Assembly (NCBI GenBank): GCA_947448735.1
Contig: CANFOS010000014.1
Coordinates: 1-64,000 of the forward strand
Direction: 5' to 3'
Source of the DNA: Comamonadaceae bacterium
Lineage (GTDB): Bacteria; Pseudomonadota; Gammaproteobacteria; Burkholderiales; Burkholderiaceae_C
DNA: 64,000 nucleotides
Numbering within the stretch: position 1 is the stretch's first letter; every line of letters starts with the position of its first letter. The translations under genes and the position numbers were made by a program. The notes below the pieces were generated by a model. That model was not told where the DNA came from and did no database searches. It saw only the letters and a list, made by a program, of their open reading frames with translations. This document shows positions 25,869 to 34,792 of the stretch, one piece after another.

Positions 25869-26711
25869 ATGCCAACACCCCCACGCACCCTGCTTTTTGT
25901 CTCGGCTGAACGGCCGGAGCGGTTCGACAAAGCCATGGCCAGCGGCGCCGATGTGGTGTGTATAGACCTCGAAGATGCGGTCCATCCTGATCGCAAGGAC
26001 GCCGCGCGCAGCGCAGCCATGGCCTACCTGAAGGGGCGTACCAAGGGTTCCACTTCCGGTCCGCGTCTGGCTGTGCGGATCAACGCCAGCAAGACCCTGG
26101 CCGGTTTGCGCGATGTGATGGCCGTGGCCGTGGCCGATATCCACATGGATGTGCTGCTGCTTCCGAAGGCCGAATCGTCCCACGAACTGGAAGCTATGCA
26201 CGCGTGGCTGCCGCATGCATTTACCGAGTTGGTGGCCTTGGTTGAGACCCCGCTGGGCGTGGAGCGCGCCAATGAGATTGCAGGGGCGGCACGGTACGCA
26301 GCGCCGAGGCTGACGGCGCTGATGCTGGGCGGCGGTGACCTTTCCATGGAGCTGGGCGCCCGCTTTGACTGGGACGGCCTGCTCAGCGCGCGCGGCCGCC
26401 TGGTGAATGCAGCGCGGGCGTGGGGACTGCAGGCCTGGGATGTGCCGTGCATCGACATCGCCGACGAAGCCGGCCTGGTACAGGAGACGCGGCGTGCACT
26501 CGACCTCGGTTTCGACTGCAAAGCGGCCATCCATCCGGCCCAGATCGCACCCATGCACGGCGTGTTCCGGCCCGACCAGCGCGAGGTCGATTGGGCGCGC
26601 GGTGTCTGTTCAGCTGCGGCTGGTGGCCAAGGTGCATTTTTGTACGAGGGCAGGATGGTGGATGCACCCCTGCTCAGGCGCGCCGAGCGCATTCTTCAAC
26701 GCGCGCAATAA
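25869..26711 (+). CDS. HpcH/HpaI aldolase (CitE-like) family lyase
   Basis: 280 residues, the typical CitE length. Visible family motifs are the Mg-ligand DLEDAV (about residue 36), the catalytic Arg region AVRINAS, ALVETPLGVE and the C-terminal KAAIHPAQIAPM. Members cleave malyl-CoA, beta-methylmalyl-CoA, citramalyl-CoA or citryl-type thioesters. Standing before a MaoC hydratase and an acyl-CoA dehydrogenase, it is probably the carbon-carbon cleavage step of the pathway. The ATG at 25869 follows operator F. The product, such as glyoxylate, pyruvate or acetyl-CoA, depends on the unknown substrate. Confidence 0.88.
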   Translation: MPTPPRTLLFVSAERPERFDKAMASGADVVCIDLEDAVHPDRKDAARSAAMAYLKGRTKGSTSGPRLAVRINASKTLAGLRDVMAVAVADIHMDVLLLPKAESSHELEAMHAWLPHAFTELVALVETPLGVERANEIAGAARYAAPRLTALMLGGGDLSMELGARFDWDGLLSARGRLVNAARAWGLQAWDVPCIDIADEAGLVQETRRALDLGFDCKAAIHPAQIAPMHGVFRPDQREVDWARGVCSAAAGGQGAFLYEGRMVDAPLLRRAERILQRAQ

Positions 26712-26741
26712 CGCGCACCCAACCCAACCCAGGAGACGTCC

Positions 26742-27260
26742 ATGGTTCAACAATCCAAGCAGATCGCCGAAAACCGCTACCGTGAATCGTTCGGTCGTTA
26801 TTACGAAGACTTCAAGGTCGGGGACGTTTACGAACACCGACCGGGACGCACGGTAACCCAGACCGAGAACATCTGGTTCACGCTGCTCACCATGAACAAG
26901 CATCCCATGCACTTCGACGAGGAATACGCCAAGCACAGCGAGTTTGGCCAGTGCATTGTGGCCAGCCCCTTCACGCTGGCCGTGCTGGTGGGCATGACTG
27001 TCAGCGATGTCAGCCAGAAGGCGATCGCCAACCTCGGCTGGACCGACATCAAGATGACCCACCCCGTGTTTGCCGGCGACACCCTCTACGCCGAGACCGA
27101 GGTCATGTCCAAGCGCGAATCCGGCTCGCGTCCCAACGCTGGCCTGGTCACCGTGCGCACCGCCGGCAACAACCAGAGGGGCGAGGTGGTCTGCACCTTC
27201 GAGCGCACCATCCTGGTGGCCAAACAGGGCCACGGCGTCGACGACAAAGCGGGCTATTGA
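26742..27260 (+). CDS. MaoC-like hydratase (mesaconyl/itaconyl-CoA hydratase type)
   Basis: 172 residues, hot-dog fold. The hydratase motif region reads MNKHPMHFDEEYA: the catalytic His is kept (His57), while the usual Asp of GDxNPxH is Asn52. The N-terminal GRYYEDFKVGDVYEHRPGRTV is characteristic of the MaoC branch that includes mesaconyl-CoA hydratase. It would add water to an unsaturated dicarboxyl-CoA, giving the substrate of the CitE-like lyase encoded 30 bp upstream. An AGGAG box precedes the ATG. Confidence 0.85.
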   Translation: MVQQSKQIAENRYRESFGRYYEDFKVGDVYEHRPGRTVTQTENIWFTLLTMNKHPMHFDEEYAKHSEFGQCIVASPFTLAVLVGMTVSDVSQKAIANLGWTDIKMTHPVFAGDTLYAETEVMSKRESGSRPNAGLVTVRTAGNNQRGEVVCTFERTILVAKQGHGVDDKAGY

Positions 27261-27286
27261 CGCAACCCACCCACCTAGGAAACGCC

Positions 27287-28450
27287 ATGAGCAACACCAC
27301 CCCGCGCACCAGCGATGATGACCAGTCCCTGATCGACGCCATCGAGGTCTGGGCAGAGAAGGAACTGCGCCCCGTCGCGCGCAAGTTCGACCTGGCCGAC
27401 GAGTACCCCGAGGACATCGTCGAGCAGATGAAGGAGTTGGGCCTTTTCGGTGCCACCATCGACGAGGCCTACGGCGGGCTGGGGCTTTCAGCCTGGACCT
27501 ATGCACAGATCGTGACCAAGGTGTCATCGATCTGGATGGCGCCCTGCGGTATCTTCAATTCGCACCTGATCATGGCCGCAGCCATTGAGCGCAACGGCAC
27601 CGAGGAGCAAAAACGCGCCTACCTGCCGCGCATGGCCACAGGCGCATTCCGTGGCAGCCTGGGGCTGACCGAACCCAATGCCGGGTCCGACCTGCAGGCC
27701 ATACGCACTGTGGCGCGGCGCGAGGGCGACCACTATGTGGTCAATGGCAGCAAGACCTGGATCACCAACAGCCTGCACGGGCACGGCACATTGCTGCTGG
27801 TCAAGACCGACACGCAGGCCGAGCCGCGGCACAAGGGCATGAGCCTGCTGATCGCCGAAAAGGGACCGGGATTCTTGGTCACTGGCAAGCTCAAGAAGAT
27901 GGGCTACCGCGCCATCGACAGCTGCGAGTTGTCGTTCCAAGACTATCGCGTGCCGGCCGACCGCCTGCTGGGCGGCGTCGAAGGCAAGGGTTTCGTTCAC
28001 ACCGCTGGCGGCCTCGAGCTGGGGCGCATCAACGTAGCCGCGCGTGGCGCCGGTATTGCCGAGGGCGCGCTCAAGCATGCGCTGCGGTATGCGCAGGAGC
28101 GCAGTGCCTTTGGCAAGCCGATCTGGAACCACCAGGCGGTGCAGCTCAAGCTGGCCGACATGGTGACCCAGGTCGAGGGCGCCAAGCATTTGATCGAAAA
28201 GGCCGCGCGCAAGTACGACGTCGGCGAGCGCTGCGACCTTGAGGCAGCCGTGGCCAAGCTCGCGGGCTCCGAGGCTGGCGTGTTCTGCGCCCAGGAGGCG
28301 ATGCGCATCTTCGGCGGCTACAGCTACTCGGTCGAGTACGAGATCGAGCGGTACTACCGCGACAGCATGCTGATGTGTATCGGCGAGGGCAGCAACGAGA
28401 TTCTGCGCACTGTGATCGCCAAGCAGCTCATCGACCGCTACCGCATCTGA
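27287..28450 (+). CDS. Acyl-CoA dehydrogenase
   Basis: 387 residues, full length. The FAD/substrate segments are GSLGLTEPNAGSDLQA and SKTWITNS in the middle domain. The C-terminal helix domain carries FGGYSYS and IGEGSNEI, with the Glu before GSNE at the usual base position. Glutaryl-CoA, (methyl)succinyl-CoA and short-chain dehydrogenases share these motifs. In this operon it would make the double bond that the MaoC protein hydrates. The start at 27287 follows AGGAAACGCC. Confidence 0.9.
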   Translation: MSNTTPRTSDDDQSLIDAIEVWAEKELRPVARKFDLADEYPEDIVEQMKELGLFGATIDEAYGGLGLSAWTYAQIVTKVSSIWMAPCGIFNSHLIMAAAIERNGTEEQKRAYLPRMATGAFRGSLGLTEPNAGSDLQAIRTVARREGDHYVVNGSKTWITNSLHGHGTLLLVKTDTQAEPRHKGMSLLIAEKGPGFLVTGKLKKMGYRAIDSCELSFQDYRVPADRLLGGVEGKGFVHTAGGLELGRINVAARGAGIAEGALKHALRYAQERSAFGKPIWNHQAVQLKLADMVTQVEGAKHLIEKAARKYDVGERCDLEAAVAKLAGSEAGVFCAQEAMRIFGGYSYSVEYEIERYYRDSMLMCIGEGSNEILRTVIAKQLIDRYRI

Positions 28451-28453
28451 GCC

Positions 28454-29662
28454 ATGGACCCCCGCCTGCCTCTGCAAGGCCTGCGCATACTGAGTGCTGA
28501 ACAGTACGGCGCCGGCCCCTATGGTTCCATGTTGCTGGCCGATCTTGGGGCCGAAGTCATCAAGATTGAAAACCCACGCGACGGCGGGGATGTGTCGCGC
28601 CAGACCGGTCCCTACTTCCTTGGCACTGACCCAACTGCGCCCGACAGCCAGTTTTTCCAAAGTTTCAACCGCAACAAGAAGAGCCTCACGCTCGACCTCA
28701 AGACCGCGGAGGGCCAGGCGGTGCTGCACCGCTTGGTAGTCAGCTGTGATGCAGTGATGAATAACCTGCGTGGCGACCAGCCCGACAAGCTCGGGCTGAC
28801 CTACGCGGCACTTGGCGCGCACCGGCCGTCGCTGGTGTGTGTGCACCTGTCGGCATATGGCCGCGACAACGAACGCGCGGGCTGGCCCGGCTACGACTAC
28901 CTGATGCAGGCCGAAGCCGGTTTCTTGCACCTGACCGGCGAGCCCGACGGCCCACCTGCACGCATGGGCCTGAGCATGGTCGACTACATGACTGGAACCA
29001 CCACAGCGATGGCCCTGCTGGCCGGGGTGCTGGGCGCCTCGCGCAGCGGCCATGGTTGCGATCTGGACATCAGCCTGTTCGACGTCGCCCTGGCGCAACT
29101 GACCTACCCGGCCACCTGGTACCTGAACACCGGCCATGTGGTGCAGCGCATGCCGCGTTCTGCCCACCCTTCTGCCGTGCCTTGCGAACTGGTGCGAAGT
29201 GCCGACGGCTGGTTGTTCGTGATGTGCATGACCCCAAAGTTCTGGGAGGCGCTGGCGCGTGGTGTGGGTCGCCCAGAGTGGCTGCATGACCCGCGTTTCG
29301 CCACGGCCGTTACCCGCCGCGAGCACCGCGCCGCGCTCAGTGACGTGCTTGACGCGGCCATGAGCCGCGAGACCAGCGCACACTGGATGGGGCTGCTGGC
29401 CGGCCAGTTGCCGGTGGCCCCCGTGCTCGACCTGCCGCAGGCGCTGGACAATCCCTTCGTTCAGCGTGTAGGCATGGTGCAGGCATTGCCACACCCGCAG
29501 GCGCCTGACCAACGCGTGTTGGCCAACCCGGTGCGGGTGGACGGTCATCGGCTGCCAGGCCGTGTGTGTTCGGCGCTGGGTGCCGACAACGAGGCATTGC
29601 TGGTCGCGGCTGGTTATTCGCCCGCAGAGATCGGGCAACTTCGTCAAAAGGGCGTGGTATGA
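28454..29662 (+). CDS. Family III CoA-transferase (CaiB/BaiF), copy 1
   Basis: 402 residues. The N-terminus LQGLRILSAEQYGAGPYGSMLLADLGAEVIKIENP and the RNKKSLTLDLK segment are family hallmarks. The active-site Asp, which forms an anhydride with the acyl group, is in MVDYMTGTTTAM. Family III enzymes move CoA between carboxylic acids such as succinate, malate, citramalate, formate and oxalate. It begins 3 bp after the dehydrogenase stop. It shares the fold but not close sequence with the next gene. In the 3-hydroxypropionate cycle such pairs act as heteromers, and this pair may too. Confidence 0.88.
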   Translation: MDPRLPLQGLRILSAEQYGAGPYGSMLLADLGAEVIKIENPRDGGDVSRQTGPYFLGTDPTAPDSQFFQSFNRNKKSLTLDLKTAEGQAVLHRLVVSCDAVMNNLRGDQPDKLGLTYAALGAHRPSLVCVHLSAYGRDNERAGWPGYDYLMQAEAGFLHLTGEPDGPPARMGLSMVDYMTGTTTAMALLAGVLGASRSGHGCDLDISLFDVALAQLTYPATWYLNTGHVVQRMPRSAHPSAVPCELVRSADGWLFVMCMTPKFWEALARGVGRPEWLHDPRFATAVTRREHRAALSDVLDAAMSRETSAHWMGLLAGQLPVAPVLDLPQALDNPFVQRVGMVQALPHPQAPDQRVLANPVRVDGHRLPGRVCSALGADNEALLVAAGYSPAEIGQLRQKGVV

Positions 29663-30843
29663 AGCTTGAAGGCATCCGCGTGGTCGACCTCTCGCAGTTC
29701 CTGCCGGGGCCCCACTTCACCATGATGATGGCCGACCACGGCGCCGAGGTGATTCGTGTCGAACCACCCGGTGGCGAACCTACGCGGGAAATCGGCGCGC
29801 GCCAGGGCAACGCCAGTGTGTGGTTCCGCAATACCCACCGTGGCAAAAAGAGTGTCGTGCTCGACCTCAAGCGCACCGAAGGCGTGGCCGCCTTTATGCG
29901 CCTGGCCACCTCGGCCGACGTCATCGTCGAGTCTTTCCGACCTGGCGTGGTGGACCGCTTGGGCATCGGTTACCGGCAGGTCAGCGCACTGCACCCCGGC
30001 ATCGTGTATGCATCGATCGCGGCCTACGGCCAGACCGGGCCGATGGCCCAGCGTCCGGCGCACGATCTCAGCATCCAGGCTGAAAGCGGACTGGTCCATC
30101 TGAACCGCGGCAGCGATGGGCGCCCGGCCTTGCCCAATATTCCCGCGGCCGACATGGCCTCGTCGCTGATGGCGATGAACGGCGTGTTGATGGCGCTGCT
30201 GCGCCGCGCCACGACGGGCCAGGGGGATTACCTGGACATCTCGATGCAGGACTCCCTGATGAGCTGGCTCGTCAACGTGGTGGGGCCGGTTTTCGCCGAA
30301 GACCGCGACCTGGTGCTGGCCAACGAGCGTGGTTTTGGTGGCAACGCCTTCTACAACATCTACGAATGCGCCGACGGGCGGTTCCTGACCCTGGGCGGCA
30401 GCGAGATCAAGTTCGCCATCAACCTCCTGACGGCACTGGGCCGCACTGACCTGATCGCCTTGTGCCGGCTGCCGCCCGGCCCTGGTCAGCTGCCTGTACG
30501 CGATTTTCTGAGCCAGACCTTCATTTTGCAGCCGCTGGCGCACTGGGAGGCGTTTCTGCTGCCGCTCGACGTCTGCTGGGCGCCGGTGCGCGGCCTGCAC
30601 GAGGCCTTGCAGCAGGATCAGGTGCGCGCCCGCAACATGCGCATCGAGGTCGAGCAGGCCGGTTTTGGTGGCGGAACAGTGACTGAACTCGGCATTCCCA
30701 TCCAGTTCCAGCGCGAACCGGGGCGGGTTGATCCCGAGATTCCACAACTGGGCGAACACACCTATGCGGTGCTGGGTGCCCTGGGGCTGTCGACCGAAGA
30801 GGTGGCACAGGCTTGCGGCCTGGCACCCAAGGCGGCGCCGTGA
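29659..30843 (+). CDS. Family III CoA-transferase (CaiB/BaiF), copy 2
   Basis: 394 residues. N-terminus LEGIRVVDLSQFLPGPHFTMMMADHGAEVIRVEPPGG, RGKKSVVLDLKR, and the Asp of IPAADMASSLMAM as active-site candidate. ATG overlaps the TGA of copy 1 (ATGA), so the two are coupled in translation. Two adjacent family III genes could be an alpha/beta transferase, or two transferases for different acids. Confidence 0.88.
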   Translation: MKLEGIRVVDLSQFLPGPHFTMMMADHGAEVIRVEPPGGEPTREIGARQGNASVWFRNTHRGKKSVVLDLKRTEGVAAFMRLATSADVIVESFRPGVVDRLGIGYRQVSALHPGIVYASIAAYGQTGPMAQRPAHDLSIQAESGLVHLNRGSDGRPALPNIPAADMASSLMAMNGVLMALLRRATTGQGDYLDISMQDSLMSWLVNVVGPVFAEDRDLVLANERGFGGNAFYNIYECADGRFLTLGGSEIKFAINLLTALGRTDLIALCRLPPGPGQLPVRDFLSQTFILQPLAHWEAFLLPLDVCWAPVRGLHEALQQDQVRARNMRIEVEQAGFGGGTVTELGIPIQFQREPGRVDPEIPQLGEHTYAVLGALGLSTEEVAQACGLAPKAAP

Positions 30844-30883
30844 TGGTCCATGATGAAGTGACCCTCCTCGACAGGAAAACGCC

Positions 30884-31279
30884 ATGACCCACGACCCCCG
30901 CACATTACCCAGGACCACCAGCGTGTGCGTGCACGGCGCACAGTTTGCACCGCTGCGCATGATGGCGCTGGAAGGGCAGGACAGCAGCGGCGTGGTCGAC
31001 CTCAAGCCACTGATGGTGGGCGAGACCATGGTGCTGGTAGAGATCTTCGAGCAGGCCGGCGTGGCAGTGCCGATGCACACGCACGACGACCACGAGTCGG
31101 TCGTCTACCTGGTCAAAGGGCGCATGCACCTGGTGATTGGCGAGGAGGTCTTCGAAGCCCGCGCGGGCGATACCTGGCGGCATCCCATCGGGGTGCCGCA
31201 TTCCAGCGTGGCACTGGAAGACTGCCTGGCCGTCGAGGTGAAATCGCCGCCGCGCAAGACCTGGAACATCGGCAGCTGA
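30884..31279 (+). CDS. Small single-domain cupin, copy 2
   Basis: 131 residues. Metal-site pattern HTHDDHESVVYLVKG, then HPIGVPHS, and the C-terminal SPPRKTW shared with the cupin at 13171. The two are paralogues about 17 kb apart, each in a separate unit of this cluster. It is the last gene of the CitE operon. The function is unknown; HxH and the downstream His suggest that it binds a metal. Confidence 0.83.
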   Translation: MTHDPRTLPRTTSVCVHGAQFAPLRMMALEGQDSSGVVDLKPLMVGETMVLVEIFEQAGVAVPMHTHDDHESVVYLVKGRMHLVIGEEVFEARAGDTWRHPIGVPHSSVALEDCLAVEVKSPPRKTWNIGS

Positions 31280-31642
31280 TACGGCTTGGCATTCAGAGAT
31301 CAGTCAACCAAACGAGCGGATCCGGCCTGAATCGATTGTTCGAAGGCAGGGGCTTTTCAAACGCCCCATGCTCTTCCCTTGGCCACCCCAACAAGGCAGA
31401 ACTCCTGGCGCAACATGTGCGATTTTTTTGTTGGCGAAAGCCACATGCTACTTTTTTTGTAGCTACTCGCCTATGTTTTCATTGGCCTAAAGGCCCAAAA
31501 GATGCACCAAAACGGTATGAAAAAGACTTTTCCACGCCTTTGACGGCAATGATTTGACTTCAAAGGCTTCAAATTCCCTGAATTTGTTTAAAGTCATGGG
31601 TCGCGCATTGCTTTTTGGCGCTCATTCAAACCGCAAAACAAC
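31280..31642. other. Gene-free stretch at the right end of the catabolic cluster
   Basis: About 360 bases. It holds the hairpin repeat at 31447-31495 and is richer in A+T than the cluster. No terminator, integrase remnant or copy of the tRNA-Arg end was found. Confidence 0.5.
31447..31495. repeat. Short hairpin repeat, copy 1
   Basis: GCTAC-T7-GTAGC, then about 20 bases, then GGCCTAAAGGCC. It aligns over about 50 bases with 55300-55349. Such elements are common between genes in Comamonadaceae. Confidence 0.65.
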
Positions 31643-32038
31643 ATGACCTCACCAGACCACACACACCTCAAAGTTAGCTTGCTGGAAGCCGAAGAAGCGC
31701 GCCGCCTGGCCATGCTGGACAGCAACACCCAGAAGCTGGACACACTGATGGCTGACAGCGTCTACTACGCGCATTCCAGCGGGATCATCGACGACAAACC
31801 GGCCTATCTGCACCTGCTGTCAAGCGGAACAGTAAAGTATGAAACGGTGGCGTTTGACCGGCTGAATATCCAGTTGATCGGGCAGGTGGGCCTGATCACC
31901 GGCATCATGAAAGCCAGCCTGATGCGCGCTGGCACCCGCAAACAGATTGCCACGGCTTACCTGGCAGTCTGGGAGCACACCGGTGGCGACTGGCTGCTGC
32001 ATGCGGTACAGGCCACCACCTTGCCGGCCGCTGCTTGA
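31643..32038 (+). CDS. NTF2-like (DUF4440) protein
   Basis: 131 residues. A helix-rich start (EAEEARRLAMLDSNTQKLDTLMADSVYYAHSSG cut short here) is followed by beta strands with KYETVAFDRLNIQLIG and AYLAVWEHTGGDWLLHAVQATT, the cone fold of SnoaL/DUF4440 proteins. They are small enzymes or ligand binders. Its stop overlaps a possible TTG start of the Bug receptor that follows, so they form one unit. Confidence 0.75.
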   Translation: MTSPDHTHLKVSLLEAEEARRLAMLDSNTQKLDTLMADSVYYAHSSGIIDDKPAYLHLLSSGTVKYETVAFDRLNIQLIGQVGLITGIMKASLMRAGTRKQIATAYLAVWEHTGGDWLLHAVQATTLPAAA

Positions 32039-32052
32039 GTGCGGGCGGCCCG

Positions 32053-33030
32053 ATGATGCCGAAATACATTTTCAAATTGTTTGGGCTTGCGCTGACGCTG
32101 GTTTTGACCGGTGCGGGTTCGCTGCAGGCACAGACTTACCCCGACCGCGTCATCAAGCTCATCGTGGCCTACCCGCCGGGCGGCGGTAACGACACGCTGG
32201 CCCGGCTGGTTGCGCAGCGGCTGTCAGCCACGCTGGGTCAACAGGTGATCGTTGACAACAAACCCGGTGCTGGCGGCAACATTGGCACCGAGCAAGCCGC
32301 CAAGGCCAAGCCAGACGGCTACACGCTGCTGCTGGGCTTTGTGGCCAACATGGCGATGACACCCAGCATGGGCAAGGTCGGCTATGACCCGCTGACAGGC
32401 TTTGTACCCATCAGCATGGTGGCGCAGGGTTACCAGGTGCTGTCGGTCAACCCGACGTTCCCAGCCAGGTCAGTGGCTGAGCTGATCGCGATTGCCAAAG
32501 CCAAGCCCAACAGCCTGAACTACGGCTCGGGCGGCACCGGGACACCGCTGCATTTGGTCGGTGAGCTGTTCAAGCTGCGCACCGGCACTGACATTCAGCA
32601 CGTGGCCTACAAAGGCAGCCCACAAGCTACCACAGCCGTGCTGGCGAACGAAACACAAATGGTGTTTGGCAGCGTGGTGGCCACCTTGCCCTTTGTGCAA
32701 TCAGGCAAGCTGCGCGCATTGGCAGTGACCTCACCCAAGCGGATTGATGCCGCACCCGATGTGCCAACCCTGAACGAACTTGGCTATCCCGGCATTGAAG
32801 CGAGTTCCTGGTACGGCCTGTTTGCGCCTGCCGGCACACCGGCTACCATCGTGGCGCGCATCAACACCGAGATGGTCAAGCTGGCACAAGACACCGAGTA
32901 CAAGCAGCAACTCAACAAGTACGGCCAGGAAGCCATGGCCAGTACACCCGACGAGCTCAAGCGCTATGTCAAGTCAGAATTCGACACCTGGGCACGCGTG
33001 ATCAAAACCGCCAACATCAAGGCTGAATAA
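32053..33030 (+). CDS. Bug-family periplasmic solute receptor
   Basis: 325 residues with a signal peptide ending in SLQAQ. The core IVAYPPGGGNDTLARLVAQRL, NKPGAGGNIGTEQAAKAKPDGYTLL and the C-terminal DVPTLNELGYPGIEAS are typical. An in-frame TTG at 32035 overlaps the previous stop; I chose the first ATG at 32053, with a second ATG right after it. No TctAB permease is near. Neighbours are an NTF2-like protein and a Pht5-like protein, suggesting a small aromatic or aliphatic acid as ligand. Confidence 0.87.
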   Translation: MMPKYIFKLFGLALTLVLTGAGSLQAQTYPDRVIKLIVAYPPGGGNDTLARLVAQRLSATLGQQVIVDNKPGAGGNIGTEQAAKAKPDGYTLLLGFVANMAMTPSMGKVGYDPLTGFVPISMVAQGYQVLSVNPTFPARSVAELIAIAKAKPNSLNYGSGGTGTPLHLVGELFKLRTGTDIQHVAYKGSPQATTAVLANETQMVFGSVVATLPFVQSGKLRALAVTSPKRIDAAPDVPTLNELGYPGIEASSWYGLFAPAGTPATIVARINTEMVKLAQDTEYKQQLNKYGQEAMASTPDELKRYVKSEFDTWARVIKTANIKAE

Positions 33031-33031
33031 A

Positions 33032-34030
33032 TTGAACCCTCTAGCACTCACCATGGCCCTGGGGCCTTACGACCAGACCCGCGACGTCACCGACGGCAGC
33101 GTTCCGATCGAAGGCGTTCAGCTGCGCACCCTCAATTTACCGATTGAGGAAATCTTTTACCGCTTCACCATGTATCGGGAATGGGACATTTCTGAAATGT
33201 CAATGGGCAAGTACATCGCCCTGCGGGCTCAGGGAGACACGTCGATGACGGCCTTACCGGTGTTCGTGTCACGCGCGTTTCGCCACTCGATGTTTTATGT
33301 CAAGGCTGGCAGCGCTGTTCAACGCCCCGAAGATCTGCGCGGCAAGCGCATTGGCATCCCCGAGTGGGCACAAACCGCCGGCATTTATGGCCGGGGTTAC
33401 CTGAGCGACTACGTGGGTCTTGATTTAGCCAGCATCCAGTGGGTGCAAGCCGGGGTCAATCAGCCAGGACGTGTTGAAAAAGTACGCCTGACCTTGCCAG
33501 CAGGCATCCACTACAGCAGCGCCCCCGACAAGTCACTGAACCAGATGCTGCTGGACGGCAGCGTGGATGCCGTCATGACTGCACGACCGCCAGCGGGTTT
33601 AGGTCAAGGCATTGAGCGCCTGATGCCTGACTACCAGGCCTTGGAGCTGGCGTATTTCAAGGCCACGCGCATTTACCCGATCATGCATGCGCTGGTGATC
33701 AAAACCGCTGTACTGGACGCACACCCCTGGGTCGCCATGAATGTGTACAAAGCCTTTATGCAGGCCAAAACGCAATCGATGGCGCGGCTGTCAGACATCA
33801 CAGCATCCCATGCGCCCCTGCCCTGGCTGGCCGACTACACCAGCCGCCTGCAGGCTGTCTTTGGCGCAGATTTCTTCCCGTACGGTATCGGGCAGGACGC
33901 AGGCGGGCAGATCAACCGTGCCACGCTGGAGGCCTTCTGCAAGTTTGGCCATGACCAAGGGGTCTGTGACCGCTTGCTGCGTGTGGAAGAGCTGTTTGCC
34001 AAAAACGTACTGGGCAGCTTTAAAGTGTGA
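33032..34030 (+). CDS. 4,5-dihydroxyphthalate decarboxylase-like / periplasmic-binding-fold protein
   Basis: 332 residues. The pattern LTMALGPYDQTRDVTDGSV, EMSMGKYI, LPVFVSRAFRHSMFYV and LRGKRIGIPEWAQTAGIYGRG is that of Pht5-type decarboxylases, which have a substrate-binding-protein fold. No signal peptide is seen, so it is cytoplasmic. It starts with TTG directly after the TAA of the Bug receptor. The phthalate pathway is not otherwise present, so the substrate may be another acid. Confidence 0.75.
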   Translation: MNPLALTMALGPYDQTRDVTDGSVPIEGVQLRTLNLPIEEIFYRFTMYREWDISEMSMGKYIALRAQGDTSMTALPVFVSRAFRHSMFYVKAGSAVQRPEDLRGKRIGIPEWAQTAGIYGRGYLSDYVGLDLASIQWVQAGVNQPGRVEKVRLTLPAGIHYSSAPDKSLNQMLLDGSVDAVMTARPPAGLGQGIERLMPDYQALELAYFKATRIYPIMHALVIKTAVLDAHPWVAMNVYKAFMQAKTQSMARLSDITASHAPLPWLADYTSRLQAVFGADFFPYGIGQDAGGQINRATLEAFCKFGHDQGVCDRLLRVEELFAKNVLGSFKV

Positions 34031-34093
34031 GCCAGGCAGCGTTTTGAGCACGGGCACCATGCCTACAATTGTGTCCCATCAAGGAATTTCACA

Positions 34094-34666
34094 ATGAGCA
34101 TCAAAAGCGACAAATGGATACGCCGCATGGCTGAAACCACCGGCATGATCGAGCCGTTCGAGCCGGGGCAGATCCGTCAGGCAGACGGCAAGAAAATCAT
34201 CAGCTACGGCACCTCCAGCTACGGCTACGACATCCGCTGTGCGCCAGAGTTCAAGGTGTTTACCAACATCCACAGCACCGTGGTGGACCCGAAAAACTTC
34301 GATGAAAAAAGCTTTGTTGATTTCTCGGGCGACAGCTGCATCATCCCACCCAACAGCTTTGCGCTGGCTCGTACGCTGGAATACTTTCGGATCCCGCGCA
34401 ATGTGCTGACCATCTGCTTGGGCAAGAGCACCTACGCGCGCTGCGGCATCATCGTCAACGTCACCCCCTTTGAGCCGGAATGGGAGGGCTATGTGACGCT
34501 GGAATTTTCAAACACCACACCCTTACCCGCCAAAATTTATGCAGGCGAAGGCTGCGCGCAGGTGCTGTTTTTTGAGAGCGACAAAGACGACGTCTGCGAG
34601 GTGTCGTACAAAGACCGGGGCGGCAAGTACCAGGGCCAAATTGGGGTAACGCTGCCGAAGGCCTGA
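34094..34666 (+). CDS. dcd: dCTP deaminase
   Basis: 190 residues, typical length. Converts dCTP to dUTP for thymidylate synthesis. Motifs include the N-terminal [43 protein letters not shown] with the catalytic Glu, and [13 protein letters not shown] precedes the ATG. It begins the conserved chromosomal part after the accessory genes. Confidence 0.96.
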   Translation: MSIKSDKWIRRMAETTGMIEPFEPGQIRQADGKKIISYGTSSYGYDIRCAPEFKVFTNIHSTVVDPKNFDEKSFVDFSGDSCIIPPNSFALARTLEYFRIPRNVLTICLGKSTYARCGIIVNVTPFEPEWEGYVTLEFSNTTPLPAKIYAGEGCAQVLFFESDKDDVCEVSYKDRGGKYQGQIGVTLPKA

Positions 34667-34792
34667 TATCGCCTGGCAATGAAGGCAGGTTTGCCCTCAT
34701 CCTACACACAGATTCGGCATCGGCTGAATACATTGTGAAAACTGCGGACTAGCATCAAGGCAGACACCCACTGCACTTGAGGAGCATCCGCC

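Noticed and set aside
27524-29647. A 707-codon open frame on the minus strand
   Set aside because: It is antisense to the acyl-CoA dehydrogenase and a family III CoA-transferase, whose families are certain. High G+C keeps antisense frames open; no domain or start signal was seen in it.
29644-31080. A 478-codon minus-strand frame
   Set aside because: Antisense to a CoA-transferase and the cupin; no recognisable protein.
30925-31557. Plus-strand 210-codon frame overlapping cupin copy 2
   Set aside because: Different frame from the cupin, and its extension into the intergenic part has no supporting signal.
9849-31642. A complete genomic island with attL/attR
   Set aside because: No direct repeat of the tRNA end and no integrase were found, so only the weaker hypothesis is reported.
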